Below, in pieces: positions 11,512 through 23,307 of a stretch of 64,000 bases of DNA. A program made the position numbers and the translations under genes. The DNA is taken from NCBI RefSeq assembly GCF_009727055.1, contig NC_052358.1, forward strand, positions 41,777,337 to 41,841,336, read 5' to 3'. The DNA comes from Benincasa hispida (Eukaryota; Streptophyta; Magnoliopsida; Cucurbitales; Cucurbitaceae). The notes below the pieces were generated by a model. The model was not told the origin of the DNA, made no database searches, and saw nothing but the letters and a program-made list of their open reading frames with translations. Numbering within the stretch: position 1 is the stretch's first letter; every line of letters starts with the position of its first letter.

Positions 11512-11803
11512 GATTAAAATTAATCTAGACTTCTATTAAAATACATGAATTACATAATTGCTTATGTGAATAGTTGAGATACAAGGAATAATTAGATACA
11601 TGAATTACTAAATACATTGATGAATGTTCATATATTGGTGAAGAGTCAGATGTATTGGCATTTAATGTTCTTCATTTATAAGTAAGAAAAGCATGTTAAG
11701 AAATATTCAAGTTCTTATTTCTATGAAATTGTGTGAATAAGAGATCATCTTCCTCTCTTGTCTTTTGATTTTTATTCTAAGGGTCTACTACGTTTTCAAA
11801 AAG

Positions 11804-11815
11804 TGGTATCGGAGC
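11804..11815 (+). other. Primer binding site of the copia derivative
   Basis: TGGTATCGGAGC differs by one base from TGGTATCAGAGC, the complement of the 3' end of plant initiator tRNA-Met. It lies a few bases after the 5' LTR and 12 bases before the gag ATG. Confidence 0.8.
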
Positions 11816-11826
11816 TAAGATCAAAG

Positions 11827-11949
11827 ATGGCTTCAAATGGTATGTTGCAACCCCAACTTCCTAGATTTAGTGGGAAGATAGTGGAATATTCAAATAAAAG
11901 TGTTATATGGTTCATAAGAATTGTGGGATGTTGTTGTCAAGCTTTATGA
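11827..11949 (+). pseudogene. copia gag, N-terminal fragment
   Basis: An ATG followed by 40 codons beginning MASNGMLQPQLPRFSGKIVE, the usual start of a copia gag of this group, which normally runs several hundred residues. The reading frame ends in a TGA and is followed within about 70 bases by RNase H sequence in other frames. It cannot make a capsid protein by itself. Confidence 0.75.
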
Positions 11950-12019
11950 CTTAGGTGGATGTTGAAAGAATTTAAGTGTACTCAAAGAAGTGAGACTATT
12001 TTATTTTTTAATGATGGTT

Positions 12020-12228
12020 TTGCCATAGCATAATCAAAGAATTATGTTTTTCATGGAAGAAGCAAACATATTAGAATCAATATCATTTTATCAGAGACTT
12101 GGTTAAAGATGAAGAAGTGATAGTGAAATATTGCAAGACTCTAGATCAAGTGGCAGATATTTTTATAAAGGTGCTGAAGTTTGACTTATTTGTTAAGATT
12201 AGAGAAAAACTTGGAGTTGCTCAAGTCT
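12020..12228 (+). pseudogene. copia RNase H, C-terminal remnant
   Basis: Translation across small frame shifts gives the closing part of copia RNase H: a 'KNxVFHGRSKHIxI.YHFIRDLVKDEEVIVKYC' block and a 'TLDQVADIFTKVLKFDLFVK' block ending at about 12228, just before the polypurine tract. The core with the catalytic Asp/Glu residues lies upstream of what survives and is gone. Confidence 0.75.
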
Positions 12229-12318
12229 AGATTAAGGGAGGATGTTAAAATCAATTTAGACTTCTATTAAAATACATGAATTATATTATTACATGCATGA
12301 ATAGTTGAGATATAAGGA

Positions 12319-12589
12319 ATAGCAAAAAAATTCACAAAAATAGAATTTCACTAAATAAAGCCACCAACAAAATAGAATTTCACCCTTTTTTCTTGGGGCA
12401 CTTGTAGGAATGTCAAAATTTTTTACTAATATTAAGTTCGTATATAATCTTTTATGATTTTTCAAAAATAATAGCAAAATCTTCAAGCCCAACCAAAATT
12501 TGTTGATTGATTGAATGAGAAAAGGTCGAAAATACCCCTACACAGTTGAATCAATTTGCACGATTTCCATTTTTACATTAGGGTTAGAT
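12319..12589. other. Short intergenic stretch
   Basis: Contains two copies of 'aaaatagaatttcac' (12343 and 12370 region), also seen at 29648, and nothing else recognisable. Confidence 0.3.
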
Positions 12590-12770
12590 TTCGGTTGCCT
12601 TATGATTACTTTTTATTATGTGTCATCTAATTACCATGTAATAGATTTCTTCATTAGTTGATTTTTATTTTATTAGAATATCTGTTGTATAGAAATAATT
12701 TGGATTGTCATCTGATTACCATGTGATTGATATCTGATTATCTTTTGGCTTTTTAAAATATGCTAGTACT
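12590..12770. repeat. Degenerate 'tgattaccat' repeat, left part
   Basis: Loosely repeated units such as 'ctaattaccatgtaatag', 'ctgattaccatgtgattg' and 'atctgattatctttt'. The same kind of text continues at 18609 on the far side of the Athila/Tat-like element, as expected if that element inserted into this array. Confidence 0.6.
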
Positions 12771-14923
12771 TGATGACATGCAGAAATGCATGTCATCTTA
12801 GCCCTTTCGCTTAGAATTATGAAGGTCATTAGGCAAAAATTGCGTCGATCATGCTAGGAATTCATGAGAAAAAGAGTTTGCATCGATCAGCATGTCGAAT
12901 CTCAGCTAACCCAGTATTTTGCGTTAATTGTGCTTTCAATGTTCTATCTTTGTAGCCAATGCAGGAAATTAACGCAAACACGGAAATTGGACCGACGCAT
13001 AAACGACCACATGCAGAGAAACACTCCATCACAAGGCAAACGCATCGATCAATGCATGGATGTTGCGGTAATTAGCGTATGCGTCCAGTGCATGAGAGTT
13101 GCGCTTATCAGGCGATTGCGGTCATCATGTGGAGTTGCGGTATTAAGCGAATGCGGTCATTGAATGATTGCGGCTACGAGAAAATGCATTCTTCTGGGAT
13201 CAAAGCAAAGTTGGTGGAATGAACACATCAACGCATCTACCTCGAGAAAATCAAAAGTAGATGCTGACATTTCACCTACCGCGCCATTGATGGCAGAGGT
13301 TCAGAAAGGACTGACACGCCGAACGTCAAACTAAGAGCAGTCCAATTAATGCTGTCGGCGGTCCAAACTCTATAAATAGAAGCTGATGAGCATAATTTCA
13401 GATCCAGGGTTTTCGCCCAAGGTTGAATCGAAGGTTTTCGCCTAAGGTTTTCCAATGGTGAATCCTTGTGATCCAGACAAAATGCGTGAGAAGACGCTGA
13501 GAGTTCTTCACCTCCTTCATCCATTCCGAGTGATGACCGGAGCCTTCGACCAAAGTTAGATCTCGAGAGAATGAGTTCCTCCACCCATCCATGGCACCAC
13601 CGGTAGCCTCGACGCGCATCCGCTAGAAGTAAATCTTTGCTTCCAACCGGTCATTCCTTTTTCATTTCCTTTTCTATATTGTATTGTATGACATTTTGAA
13701 TTAAGAAATTAATACAATGTGTTTTCAATGAATTTCTTTTTCTTCGACTTCATCTCCATCTTCTTACTTAGCATCTTTATCTTTATTGCAACACTTAGTG
13801 GGAGTGCTTAGGTATTGCATACTTAATCATGTGGATTAGGGATATGAAGCATGAGCAAACTACCGAGAGGTATGTGTTTGCGCGAGTATGTGAGTAATCT
13901 TATTTCCTTAGTGTGAAGTTGCTATAACGCCTGTCTATGGGCTAGCGCAATGCTTGTCTATGAGTAAAGTCAGCAACAATCAACTACCTGGGAGGGTAAG
14001 TGGTTGGACGCATTAAGCAAAGTATGCGTTGTTCACTAGGGATAGTAGCAACCGTAGGTCAGCGAAGTTTATGCGATTGTCTTGTATTATGTATACTTCA
14101 TTCGGCCATTAGGGATATTCAGGAGGGTAGTCTAAGGACAGGATCTAGGTTTGGGAAGGTCAGGCCAGAATCTATGCTTGAGAGAGTCAGATTAGAACTC
14201 ATAATACAAGAGATAGGCATTTAGGAATGAACACTATTTGTTATTAACGCATCACATGCATTCTAGAGATAGGATATGATTGTGTATGGTCACCGCAACA
14301 TTGTATGAATTTTGCATCATCACATAGGAAAAGAGTAGAGACTTAGAAATAAGCTCTATGAACACTTTTGCATTCAACACATGCGTCCCATAATTAGGAG
14401 CATTGGAAAACACTTACCGTGCAAGGTTGTAACATGATCGCATAGTCTTGCGCTGACTAACGTTCCCTTGCAATAACTTTTGATTTGCAATGAAAACATC
14501 TCCACATTTTATCCGTTTTCCCATTCATTTATTTCATGTCAAGGTCTGCCGCATTTCTACCTCTCATACATATTCTCATTACGTTATCTGTTAGATAGGA
14601 GTAAGAGTAGGATTAACTTAACAACTTCCCCTCCATTCTTTTATTCAACCGCCACATGCACAAACACCGCAAACATTTAGTACAAGTCCCTGTGTTCAAC
14701 CTCGAATTATCCGAGAAACTTTGGTTCATGTCATACTTGGCATGAATGCAAGAAAACTTGTGGCATGATGCATGGTCATCACATACATTGTTGCCGTAAT
14801 TTCATTCCAACGCATGACCTATCGACGCATGGCTATCAATGCATATTTTAGAACATGCATCGCATAACACGTCCACGGGAAGTTGGTTGTCGAGTAAAAT
14901 TGACTTCCAATTTCCCCTCACCA
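12771..14923 (+). repeat. 5' LTR of the Athila/Tat-like element
   Basis: 2153 bp, begins TGATGACATG and ends CTCACCA. Rich in 'aacgca/gcgttaa' words, unlike the surrounding AT-rich DNA. A 'ctataaata' TATA-like box lies at 13370-13378. ORFs inside are incidental. Confidence 0.85.
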
Positions 14924-16440
14924 AATTTTTGGCGCTGTTGCCGGGGACTTAGCAACCAAATATTTGTAAGTTTTTGTGTCTCTGTGAGCAAACTTTTTTT
15001 CTTGGGTGTATTGCAGTTTGTGCGACCAGGTTGCAAACAATGTTAAAGTGTAGGCGATGCGCTGAAAGCCAACGTTGACCCCAAGGTAGGAGGGAAATCA
15101 GTCGCAAAAGAGCTTAAGGTAATTCTAAGCACATGACGGCCGCATGCGCCCAACAATTGCTGGAAGTTCCAATGGTTAGGGCAACTTGACCCAAGCAGTT
15201 GAGAGCCATCTCCTACATGGAAGACTCCTTGCGGTGACAACACTTCTACTTTTCCAAGGATGTCTTCTACTCTATCTTTACTTGCTTTCTTAGTATAGGT
15301 TATTTATTTATTTTTATTTTATTTTTATTGTTATTTTGGATATATGGCTGCTTCCTTGGTTTTGGGTACGTTTGCTCTTGTAGGTGCAACAATAAGTCTC
15401 CTTGGTTCGTAGATCAACAGAAGAATTCGTCTCACCTTTCAACGCAAGGCTTCAATCTCGTGGATTCCAACACATGAGCGCATGTGTTGTTCCGCTTAAG
15501 GTCTTTTCTTGTTATCTTATATGCCTTATCCTTTTGAAATTCTCTTTTTCACGAATGCGTTGTTTTGCGATGTTTCTATGATAGTACATATAGTTCACCG
15601 CATCTTCTAACTAATCAACCATGCATCCTTTACTTTTAATAGCTTATTCAAAATTTGAAAGTCTTGAGTTTTATTTTGTGTAAACCTTTGCTCAAACATT
15701 TATTATCCCATTCTTGTAATTTTGTTTTTAGCTTTGCGGTGAGAACGCTGCCAACCTCTAAGTTTGGGGGTGGCAGCGGTCTCAGAGAATTGTGTTCATT
15801 ACATTGCAATCATTTGAAAAAAAAAAATTGAATGGAAAAACAAAAGTTGAAGTGAGATTTTGGGATTAATAACTCCACTGTCAATGCAATGTTGATAAGA
15901 GTTAAGCTGTGAAAGACACTTGCTCAAAGTTGGATGTCTGCATGACACATGTAGAGACAAGCCAAAACGAAGGTAAATCACTAGGATCAACGCATTAGTG
16001 CAACTCCTCTATCCAGCACAAGCCAAAACAAACGAGACAGGGTTGAGTTGAATATGGAACGCAACCGAAGTTGGATGCCCGCATGACACACGTGGGGGTA
16101 AGCCAAAACGAAGGGCATAACCAGGTTAAACGCCGCATTTGAATAAGTCATCGCAAAGTTTTGAAGTACTTTTTTGAATGAACGCAATCTCAGAAGCTAA
16201 ACACAAAATAACGTTGAATGAATAAATATTTTTTTGAACAAAGGCTTGCCGGAATTAACTTAGAAAAGATCTTTTTGAAAAAGCCGCCAAAGTGGAGGAG
16301 AGCATTGCGGTGATGGTCAAAGGTGCGTGTAAATTATATTCTGAGAAGCTGGTTATCGCAAAGGAAAACATGAAGGTGAGTTAAAATTTCTTGAGTATAA
16401 CGCATGCTTGAGGACAAGCATGATTTTAAGTTTGGGGGTG
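14924..16440 (+). other. Non-coding internal domain of the Athila/Tat-like element
   Basis: The PBS TGGCGCTGTTGCCGGGGA lies at 14930-14947. The rest has no retroviral protein in any frame. Two diverged copies of a segment with 'agttggatgxcxgcatgacacaxgtxg' and 'agccaaaacgaagg' lie at 15926-15973 and 16068-16112. A polypurine-like 'aagtttgggggtgg' at 15759 recurs at the true end (16427-16440). This is the residue left when gag-pol was deleted. Confidence 0.8.
14930..14947 (+). other. Primer binding site (tRNA-Asp type)
   Basis: TGGCGCTGTTGCCGGGGA is one base from TGGCGCCGTTGCCGGGGA, the complement of the 3' end of plant tRNA-Asp used by Athila/Tat elements. Confidence 0.85.
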
Positions 16441-18608
16441 TGATGACATGTAGAAATGCATGTCATCTTAACCCTTTCACTTAGAATCATGAAGGTCATT
16501 AGGTAGAAATTGCGTTGATCATACTAGAAATTCATGAGAAAAAGAGTTTGCGCCGATCAGCATGTCGAATCTCAACTAACCCAGTATTTTGCATTAATTA
16601 TGCTTTCAATGTTCTATCTTTGTAGCCAATGCAAGAAATTAACGCAAACGTAGAAACCGGATCGACGCATAGACGACCACATGTGGTGAAACACTCCATC
16701 GCAAGGCAAACGCAACGATCAACACATGGATGTTTCGGTAATTAGTCGTATGCGTCCAACGCATGGGAGTTGCGGTAGTCAGGTGATTTCGGTCGTCATG
16801 TGAAGTTGCGGTGTTAAGCGAATGCGGTCATTAAATGATTGCGGTTACGCAACAATGCATTCTTCTGGGATCAACGCAAAGCTTGTGGAATGAACGCATC
16901 AACGCATCTACCTCGAAAAAATCAAAAAGTTATGCTGACATTTTCACCTACCGCACCGTTGGTGGCAGAGGTTCAGAAAGGACTGACGCGCAGAACGTCA
17001 AACTAAGAGTAGTCCAATTAATGTTGTCAACGGTCCAATATTCTATAAATAGAAGACGATGAGCATAAATTTCTGATCATCTGGGGTTGATCTTTTGGAT
17101 CCGGAGATTATCCCTCATCCAGGGGAGGATCCTTGTAAAACCGGAGACTTTCCCCGCGATCCAGGAAAAATGCATGAGAAGACAACTGAGAAGTTCTTCA
17201 CTGTCTTCATCCATTCCGAGTGACGACTGGAAGCCTTCGACCAGAGTTAGATCTCGAGAGAATCAGCTCCTCCACCCATCCATGGCACCAGCAGCAGCCT
17301 TGACGTGCATCCGCTAGAAGCAAATCTTTACTTCCAGCCGGTCATTCCTTTTCCTTTCTTTTTGTATATTGTATTGTATGACATTTTGAATTAAGAAATT
17401 AATACAATGTGTTTTCAATGCATTTCTCTTTTCCTTCGATTTCATCTCTATCTTCTTACTTAGTACCTTTACTTTCATTGCAACACTTAATGGGAATGCT
17501 TGGGTATTGCATACTTAATCATGTGGATTAGGGATATGAAGCATGAGCAAACTACCGAGAGGTATGCATTGCGCAAGTATGTGAGTAATCTTATTTGTTT
17601 AGTGTGAAATTGCTGCAACATCTGTCTATAGGCTAACGCATTGCTTGTCTATGAGTAAAGTCAACAACAATCAACTGCCCAGGAGGGTAAGTTGTTGGAC
17701 GCATTAAGCAAGGTATGCGTTGTTCACTAGGGATAGTAACAACCATAGGTCAGCGAAGTTTATGCAAGTGTCTTGTATTATGTATGCTTCATTCGTCCAT
17801 TAGGGATACTCGAGAGGGTAGTCTAAGGACAGGATCTAGGCTTGGGAAGGTCAGGCCAGAATCTAGACTTGGGAGAGCCAGATTAGAACTCATAATACAA
17901 GAGATAGACACATAGGAATGAGCACTATTTGTTATTAACGCATCGCATGCATTCTAGAGATAGGATATGATTGTGTGTGGTCACAACAGCATTGTATGCA
18001 TTTTGCATCATCGCATAGGAAAAAAGTAGAGACTTAGAAATAAGCTCTATGAACACTTTTGCATTCAACACGTGCGTCCTAGAATTAGGAGCATTGGAAG
18101 ATACTTACCGTGCATGGTTGTAACATGATCGCATAGTCTTGCGCTGACTAAGGTTCTCTTGCAGTTACTCTTAAGATTTGCAATGAAAACATCTGCACAT
18201 TCTATCCGTTTTCCCATTCATTTATTTCATGTTAAGGTTTGTAGCATTTGTACCTCTCATGCATATTCTCATTGCGTTGTCTGTTAGATAGGAGTAGGAG
18301 TAGGATTAACTTAACAACATCCCTTCCATTCTTTTATTCAACCGCCGCATGCACATCACCGCAAATGTTTAGTACAAATCTCTGTGTTCGACCTTGGATT
18401 ACCCGAGAAACTTGCGTTCATGTTATACTTGGCGTGAACGCAAGAAAACTTGTGGCAGGATGCATGGTCATCGCATACATAGTTGGCGCATTTTCATTCC
18501 AACCCTTGACCAATCGACGCATGGCTATCAATGCATATTTTATAACATGCTTCGCATACCGCATCCACGGGAAGTTGGTTTTCGAGTAAAATTGACTTTC
18601 CGTCACCA
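16441..18608 (+). repeat. 3' LTR of the Athila/Tat-like element
   Basis: 2168 bp, begins TGATGACATG and ends GTCACCA. Co-linear with the 5' LTR throughout, with scattered substitutions and small indels. Confidence 0.85.
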
Positions 18609-19140
18609 ATACTCATCTCTTAGCTTGTTGATTTCCATATGATTATCTTACATTGTTATCTCATAGTTCGTGCTTTCTGTTATGTGTTATCTGATTACCA
18701 TGTAATAAATTTCTTTCTTTTACTTTTAGTTGCTTTTTATTTTATTGGAATAGTGATTGCATAGAAGTTACTGAGGTTTCCATACGATTACCATGGAATT
18801 GAAATCTAATTAGCTTCTAGCTATTTAAATATGTTAGTATTGATCTGATAGCCTGCTGATTTCCATATGATTGCTATCAATTATCGTCCAATTATCTACT
18901 AGTTTTCTCAGTTAATAGTTTCTATCTTCTATAATATTACTATTTGATTGCCTGTCGATTGTTATCATATAATTGTCTTATGATTTTCTTAGTACCTAAT
19001 TTTTTCATGTGATTAGCATCCAATTACTTTCTTATTACCTTCTATTTTTTCATTACTATTTCATACTTTTGATAATCAACTAATTGCATTATGATGTAAT
19101 TTGCTTCGGGTTGCACTTGACTTATTTTTTGTTCAATGCC
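18609..19140. repeat. Degenerate 'tgattaccat/tgattgctat' array, right part
   Basis: Poorly conserved units of roughly 12-20 bases ('ccatatgattatctt', 'tatctgattaccatgtaat', 'ttgcctgtcgattgttatc'). It shows no period exact enough for a satellite. 18660-18835 aligns with 12600-12765, so the array may have an older internal duplication. Confidence 0.55.
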
Positions 19141-19658
19141 ATTTAATTGCTTTTTTTTTATTATTATCGCAAAAAATAGGAAAACCAAGAAAGATGAAAA
19201 AAGAAAAAAAAATGAAGGAAACTTGAGAACAGAGAATCTTCAACTAAAAGACAAAACAAAAAGAACAAAAAAATCAATGAGGTAAGTAGCATATTGCGAC
19301 ATGGTTAGACTGCATATTGATTTACTTCCATTTTACTTTATATAATAAATGATTACTATTTGTTACACTCATTTAATAAAATTAAGGGCATTCCACCTCA
19401 CTGGTATAAGGTTCATTATTATTCTAATGGTAGAAAAATTGTGGATTGTGGATTTCAAGCTTAAAAAACAGGTTTCAAGATGGAGATTTGTGTGAAAGAA
19501 GACATTGCTATATAGAAAAGGCAGCAGAAAATACAACTAATGGTTATTCATAGAACCAAAACCTGCTCAATTTTCCTTCATGCTTCTTTTTATATATCAA
19601 CTGATTACCTTTTGATTGCTATATGATTACCTTGTATTTCTTCTTAGATTGTTATATT
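19141..19658. other. Unassigned stretch
   Basis: Around 19385-19480 one frame reads a short plausible peptide (a 'HWYKVHYYSNGRKIVDCGFQ'-like segment) before stops. I cannot assign it to a family. The remainder is AT-rich, with another 'tgattgctatatgattacc' unit near 19610. Confidence 0.25.
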
Positions 19659-21546
19659 TGAAGGAACTGTGAGGTCCATAAGTAGAAATAGGAACGTTCC
19701 AATTTCAAATTTACAAAATAAAAGTTACAGAACAACAGAACTAAACATAAACATTAAAAATTACAGCATGCAAAAAGATAGAGGAATTAGGGAAGAAAAG
19801 CACTTACCCTTGAAGAACAAAATTGTCTTTACGAAATCCTCCCAATTAGTCACAAACTCTTTGTATAGTATCAACCCTCAAGGTGGACACCACCAAGAGG
19901 CATTCCTCTGTATTCTCTATAGAGGAAGAGAATCATAAGAGGTGTGGGCTCTGTGTTATTTTGGGAAGAGAGAGAGAGTTTGAGAGAGAGAGGAATTTTC
20001 CTTCTATGTGTTCTTGGGCAAAATCAGAGAGAGAACAACTTACCTTTAGAAGTTAGGGAAGAAGATAAATGATACGTAAAGAAACTTCCATTGAATGAGA
20101 GAAAATTAAGGAGACCACTCCCCCTTTAATTTTAAATTTTAAATTTAAATTTAAATAAATTTGATTCAATAAATAGTATGTATATATATATATATATAAT
20201 AACTAACTTATTATATGTATATATATATGTTATATCAAATATAGCACATAACCTAAAGTTTTTGTATTGTATCAAATATAGTATAACTTATTGTTTTAAT
20301 TTCCCTTAATAATACATGGTGTTTAATATAAATCAATTCATATTAAATTTAATTATATGAATCGAAACAATATAATTAATATTTGAATCACATTCAAATA
20401 TTTAATTCCTCTCATAATAAACTTTATATTATAATGTATCAAATACATTAATTTAATTATATCACAATTAATCCAAAATTAATTCTCAATAATATCTGTT
20501 GAGCTACATAGGGGACCTTATGGACCGATAGATTGAAACTCCAATGGTACTTGAATAATTATTAAACTTCTTTAATTAAATTATTCAACATCTATTAACT
20601 ACCAACCACTCTACTAAGGATAGACAACTGCATTCTTCGCACTAAAATATATTTCAGTGTCCATTTGATATAACTAGTCAACAATACAATGACCCTTCAC
20701 AAATTGCCCGTAAATATAGTTGGGCCAAAATTATAGTTTTGCCCCTGTAGTTAGATCTAACTTCTTATTTACCACAGATCCCTCTAATGAACAATTAGTC
20801 ATAGTCCAACTATGACCAAACCCCTCTCGAGCCAAGAGAAGGTTTGACGCCACATTGTTCAAGTCCTAGAATCAGCCTTTAAGGGAGTAATTTATCTACT
20901 TACCCCGACATTAGGGAAATAGTGAATTCCGTCTAGTGTAGTTGTTGTTTTCCCAACTCCCCAATCAGACGAATCCCTAAAATGATATGCTTATTGAGTC
21001 AGTGATATGGTCATTCTCACACATACAAATCAAAGGACTACCTTCATAGGCAAAAGTTCACCACTCACTCAGGATGCAGGTCATGTCACCTATGGTCATC
21101 TTGGTGAAATGTAAGTCTCTATTATTAACGACGTTATATAATGAGACTACTTATTTCGTGGTTCGACCTTATACAAACCCTTTGTATAGAACACCCCCGT
21201 TTATATGTCTCTATATGAATGATCAAGATCAGATCATTTGTAGCATTTTACAACAATTGTATATCTACAAAGCAGGCCATATTCGTAGTATCACCAAGAT
21301 AAGGTATCTATCCTTATCCATCTATGAAAAACCATTTACATTATCATTTAAACATGATCCACCTGTATATCTCTACATACATGTTTAAGCTACAGAAGAT
21401 AACCTTGGATCTAAGTTTATTAGTTTTGGAGGTTAATGCTACTAAATGTTGAATAAAATATAACATATTTTATTACATAAATAAATCATTGTACATTATG
21501 ATTACAAACTCTTGGACCCACGAGATTTAGGGCATCAACCTCAACA
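19659..21546 (-). mobile_element. LTR-A, 3' LTR
   Basis: 1888 bp. On the minus strand it starts TGTTGAGGTTGATGCCCTAA and ends CCTTCA. It holds an (AT)n tract at about 20176-20205. Unlike the copies at 38735 and 61405 it lacks the CGATCG-rich minisatellite and has 'agagagagag' runs around 19965-19995 instead, so it is a different sub-lineage. Confidence 0.85.
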
Positions 21547-21722
21547 ATCTCTCACTTGTCCTAAAGCTAGTGGAGTGTAATCATAAAAGTCACACTAATA
21601 TAAAAGTACACAAAACAGTAAACTAGGGCATAAAATGTGGCCAGTACAAAATCTCTCACTTGTCCTAGACTAGATGGGGCATGTTTCGTAGACCCATACT
21701 CCGCAGTTGACCCTCAAACACC

Positions 21723-22576
21723 TTAGCCATGAGGGGCCTTTGTAAATGGATTAGCAACGTTGTGGGCCAAAGCTATCTGCATGACGATCATGTCCCCTCG
21801 ATGCACAAACTCTTGAATGAGATGGTACTTCCGCTCTATATGCTTCCCACGCTTGTGACTTCTAGGCTCTCGGGAGTTAGCTACAACACCACTATTATCA
21901 CAATAAAAGGTGATGGGCTTAGACATGTATGAAACCACTTCCAGATCAGTCAAGGACTTCCTGAGNTAGACATGTATGAAACCACTTCCAGATCAGTCAA
22001 GGACTTCCTGAGCCACACAGCTTCTTTAGCAGCTTTACAAGCCACCACATTTTCAGCCTCCATAGTGGAGTCAGCAATATACCCCTACTTAGTGCTTCTT
22101 CAGACTACTGCCCCTCCGTTAAGAGTGAACATTTATCCTGGTGTGGATTTCCTAGAATCTTTATCAATCTAGAAATTAAAGTCTGTGTATCCTGTAAGGA
22201 TCAAATCCTTAGACACCATACACGAGCATGTAGTCCCTCGTTCTCTATAGATACTTGAGGATGTTCTTAACAGTGACATAGTGATCAAATCTTTGATTAG
22301 ACTGATATGTACTGACTATCCCCACTGTATAGCAGATGTCAAATCTAGCACATAACATTGCATACATCAGGCTACCAAAAGTCGATGCATAGAGGATCTG
22401 TCTCATTTCCTCAATTTCTTAAGGTGTCTTAGGACACTATTCCTTAGAAAAAATAACTTCATGCCTGAAAGTGAGTAAACATCTCTTGGAGTTCCGCATC
22501 GAAAACTTGACAAGCATTTTGTCAATATACAATGCCTGAGATAGGGTCATCATTTTATTCTTTAGATATCTTTTAA
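21723..22576 (-). pseudogene. copia pol: end of RT and RNase H
   Basis: On the minus strand the frame from about 22560 gives RT C-terminal text ('QALYIDKMLVKFSM', 'MYAMLCARFDICYTVGIVST'). A decayed 'SRKSTxG' RNase H start follows, then the clear RNase H stretch 'FYCDNSGVVANSREPRSHKR' (about 21886), 'ERKYHLIQEFVHRGD' and 'AHNVANPFTKAPHG' ending at 21723. Several stops (for example about 22165 and 22420) and the artefactual duplication at 21920-22012 disrupt it. Confidence 0.8.
21920..22012. other. Assembly join: N between two identical 46-bp copies
   Basis: Bases 21920-21965 and 21967-22012 are identical and separated by a single N at 21966. This is the signature of two contig ends that overlap but were not merged. 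It falsely duplicates part of the RNase H coding sequence and shifts its frame. Confidence 0.9.
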
Positions 22577-23307
22577 ACTCTTAGGAATGATGAATTTAAA
22601 CTCTTAGAAATATGCGTCATCATCATTTGATATCTTCTTTGCTTACAATATAAATGAGTCCATCTATCAAATCCAACATTCCTAAGATATTCAGACACTA
22701 TTAATTCTTAGCTTGATATTATGATTACACTATTCATATTCAAAATCATTTTTTAATGATCATCTCACTAAGAACTATGGAAAGCAACTATTGGAAGATT
22801 AACCGTTACTACAAAATGCTGCATAAATATAAGAAACAAGTATAAGATAACCAATAAACGAAAATCAAATAGAAATCATATAGACATCAGATAGTAATCA
22901 AATAGAAATTAGATAAACATCACGAATATCATATGAAAATCAAATCACAGTCACAAACTATTACTATCAAATACCAATAAGATGATAATTAGATAGCAAA
23001 TTAACTAACTACTCAACAAATACTAATCAATCTCCAGCCAAATCACATATCAGATGTATAAACTAACAAAACACATATAAGATGAATCTACATTTCTCAT
23101 CTCTCCAAATCTCAACAAAATCACTTAATAAAAAACAAAAAGATAAATCAAACACAAATTGAGACACAAACAACAAAGAATCTTCAAACACATAATTGAT
23201 GAGAAAGAAAATGTTGAAAACATAGAAATCTTAGCTCATTAAAACAAAACCAGTAAAAAGGTTGATTATTTTAAAAGAAAAATTCTTAACTAAAGTGAAT
23301 CATGACT
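22577..23307. other. AT-rich stretch with minus-oriented 'tgattactat' array
   Basis: 22846-23050 holds degenerate units such as 'aatcaaatagaaatca' and 'atcagatagtaatc', the reverse complement of the array type at 18609 and 56041. The rest shows nothing recognisable. Confidence 0.4.

Larger units (their letters stand above)
11512..12318 (+). mobile_element. Non-autonomous copia deletion derivative
   Basis: In about 800 bases this carries a 5' LTR (11512-about 11800), a tRNA-iMet-type PBS (11804-11815), the first 41 codons of gag (11827-11949), the last part of RNase H (about 12020-12228), a polypurine tract (12234-12242) and the start of the 3' LTR (12243-about 12311). The two LTR starts match by eye ('tctagacttctattaaaata' versus 'tttagacttctattaaaata'). 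Nearly all of pol is absent, so this is an internal-deletion copy that would depend on a relative's proteins. The 3' LTR is truncated after about 70 bases ('aaggaata'), so no TSD can be seen. Confidence 0.8.
12771..18608 (+). mobile_element. Non-autonomous Athila/Tat-like Ty3 retrotransposon, 5838 bp
   Basis: Two direct LTRs (12771-14923 and 16441-18608) flank a 1517-bp internal region. A PBS complementary to plant tRNA-Asp starts 7 bases after the 5' LTR, and a polypurine tract abuts the 3' LTR. The flanks GTACT and ATACT form an imperfect 5-bp TSD. The first 100 LTR bases differ at 9 positions, all transitions, which points to an old insertion with C-to-T decay. No gag, protease, RT or integrase is present, so it is a LARD-type derivative that would be mobilised in trans. 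The PBS and the 'aagtttgggggtg' polypurine tract are of the kind known in Athila/Tat elements. Confidence 0.85.
19659..22576 (-). mobile_element. 3' half of a copia element with LTR-A, minus strand
   Basis: The 3' LTR (LTR-A, 19659-21546) follows, in element orientation, the RNase H and the second half of RT (21723-22576). A polypurine tract 'aggacaagtgagagat' (minus) abuts the LTR at 21547-21562. The 5' half is missing; recognisable pol ends near 22576. Same family as the element at 61405-64000. Confidence 0.8.

Noticed and set aside
13276..13619. Overlapping minus-strand ORFs
   Set aside because: Inside an Athila/Tat-like LTR and not kept open in the 3' LTR at the equivalent place (about 16950-17300).
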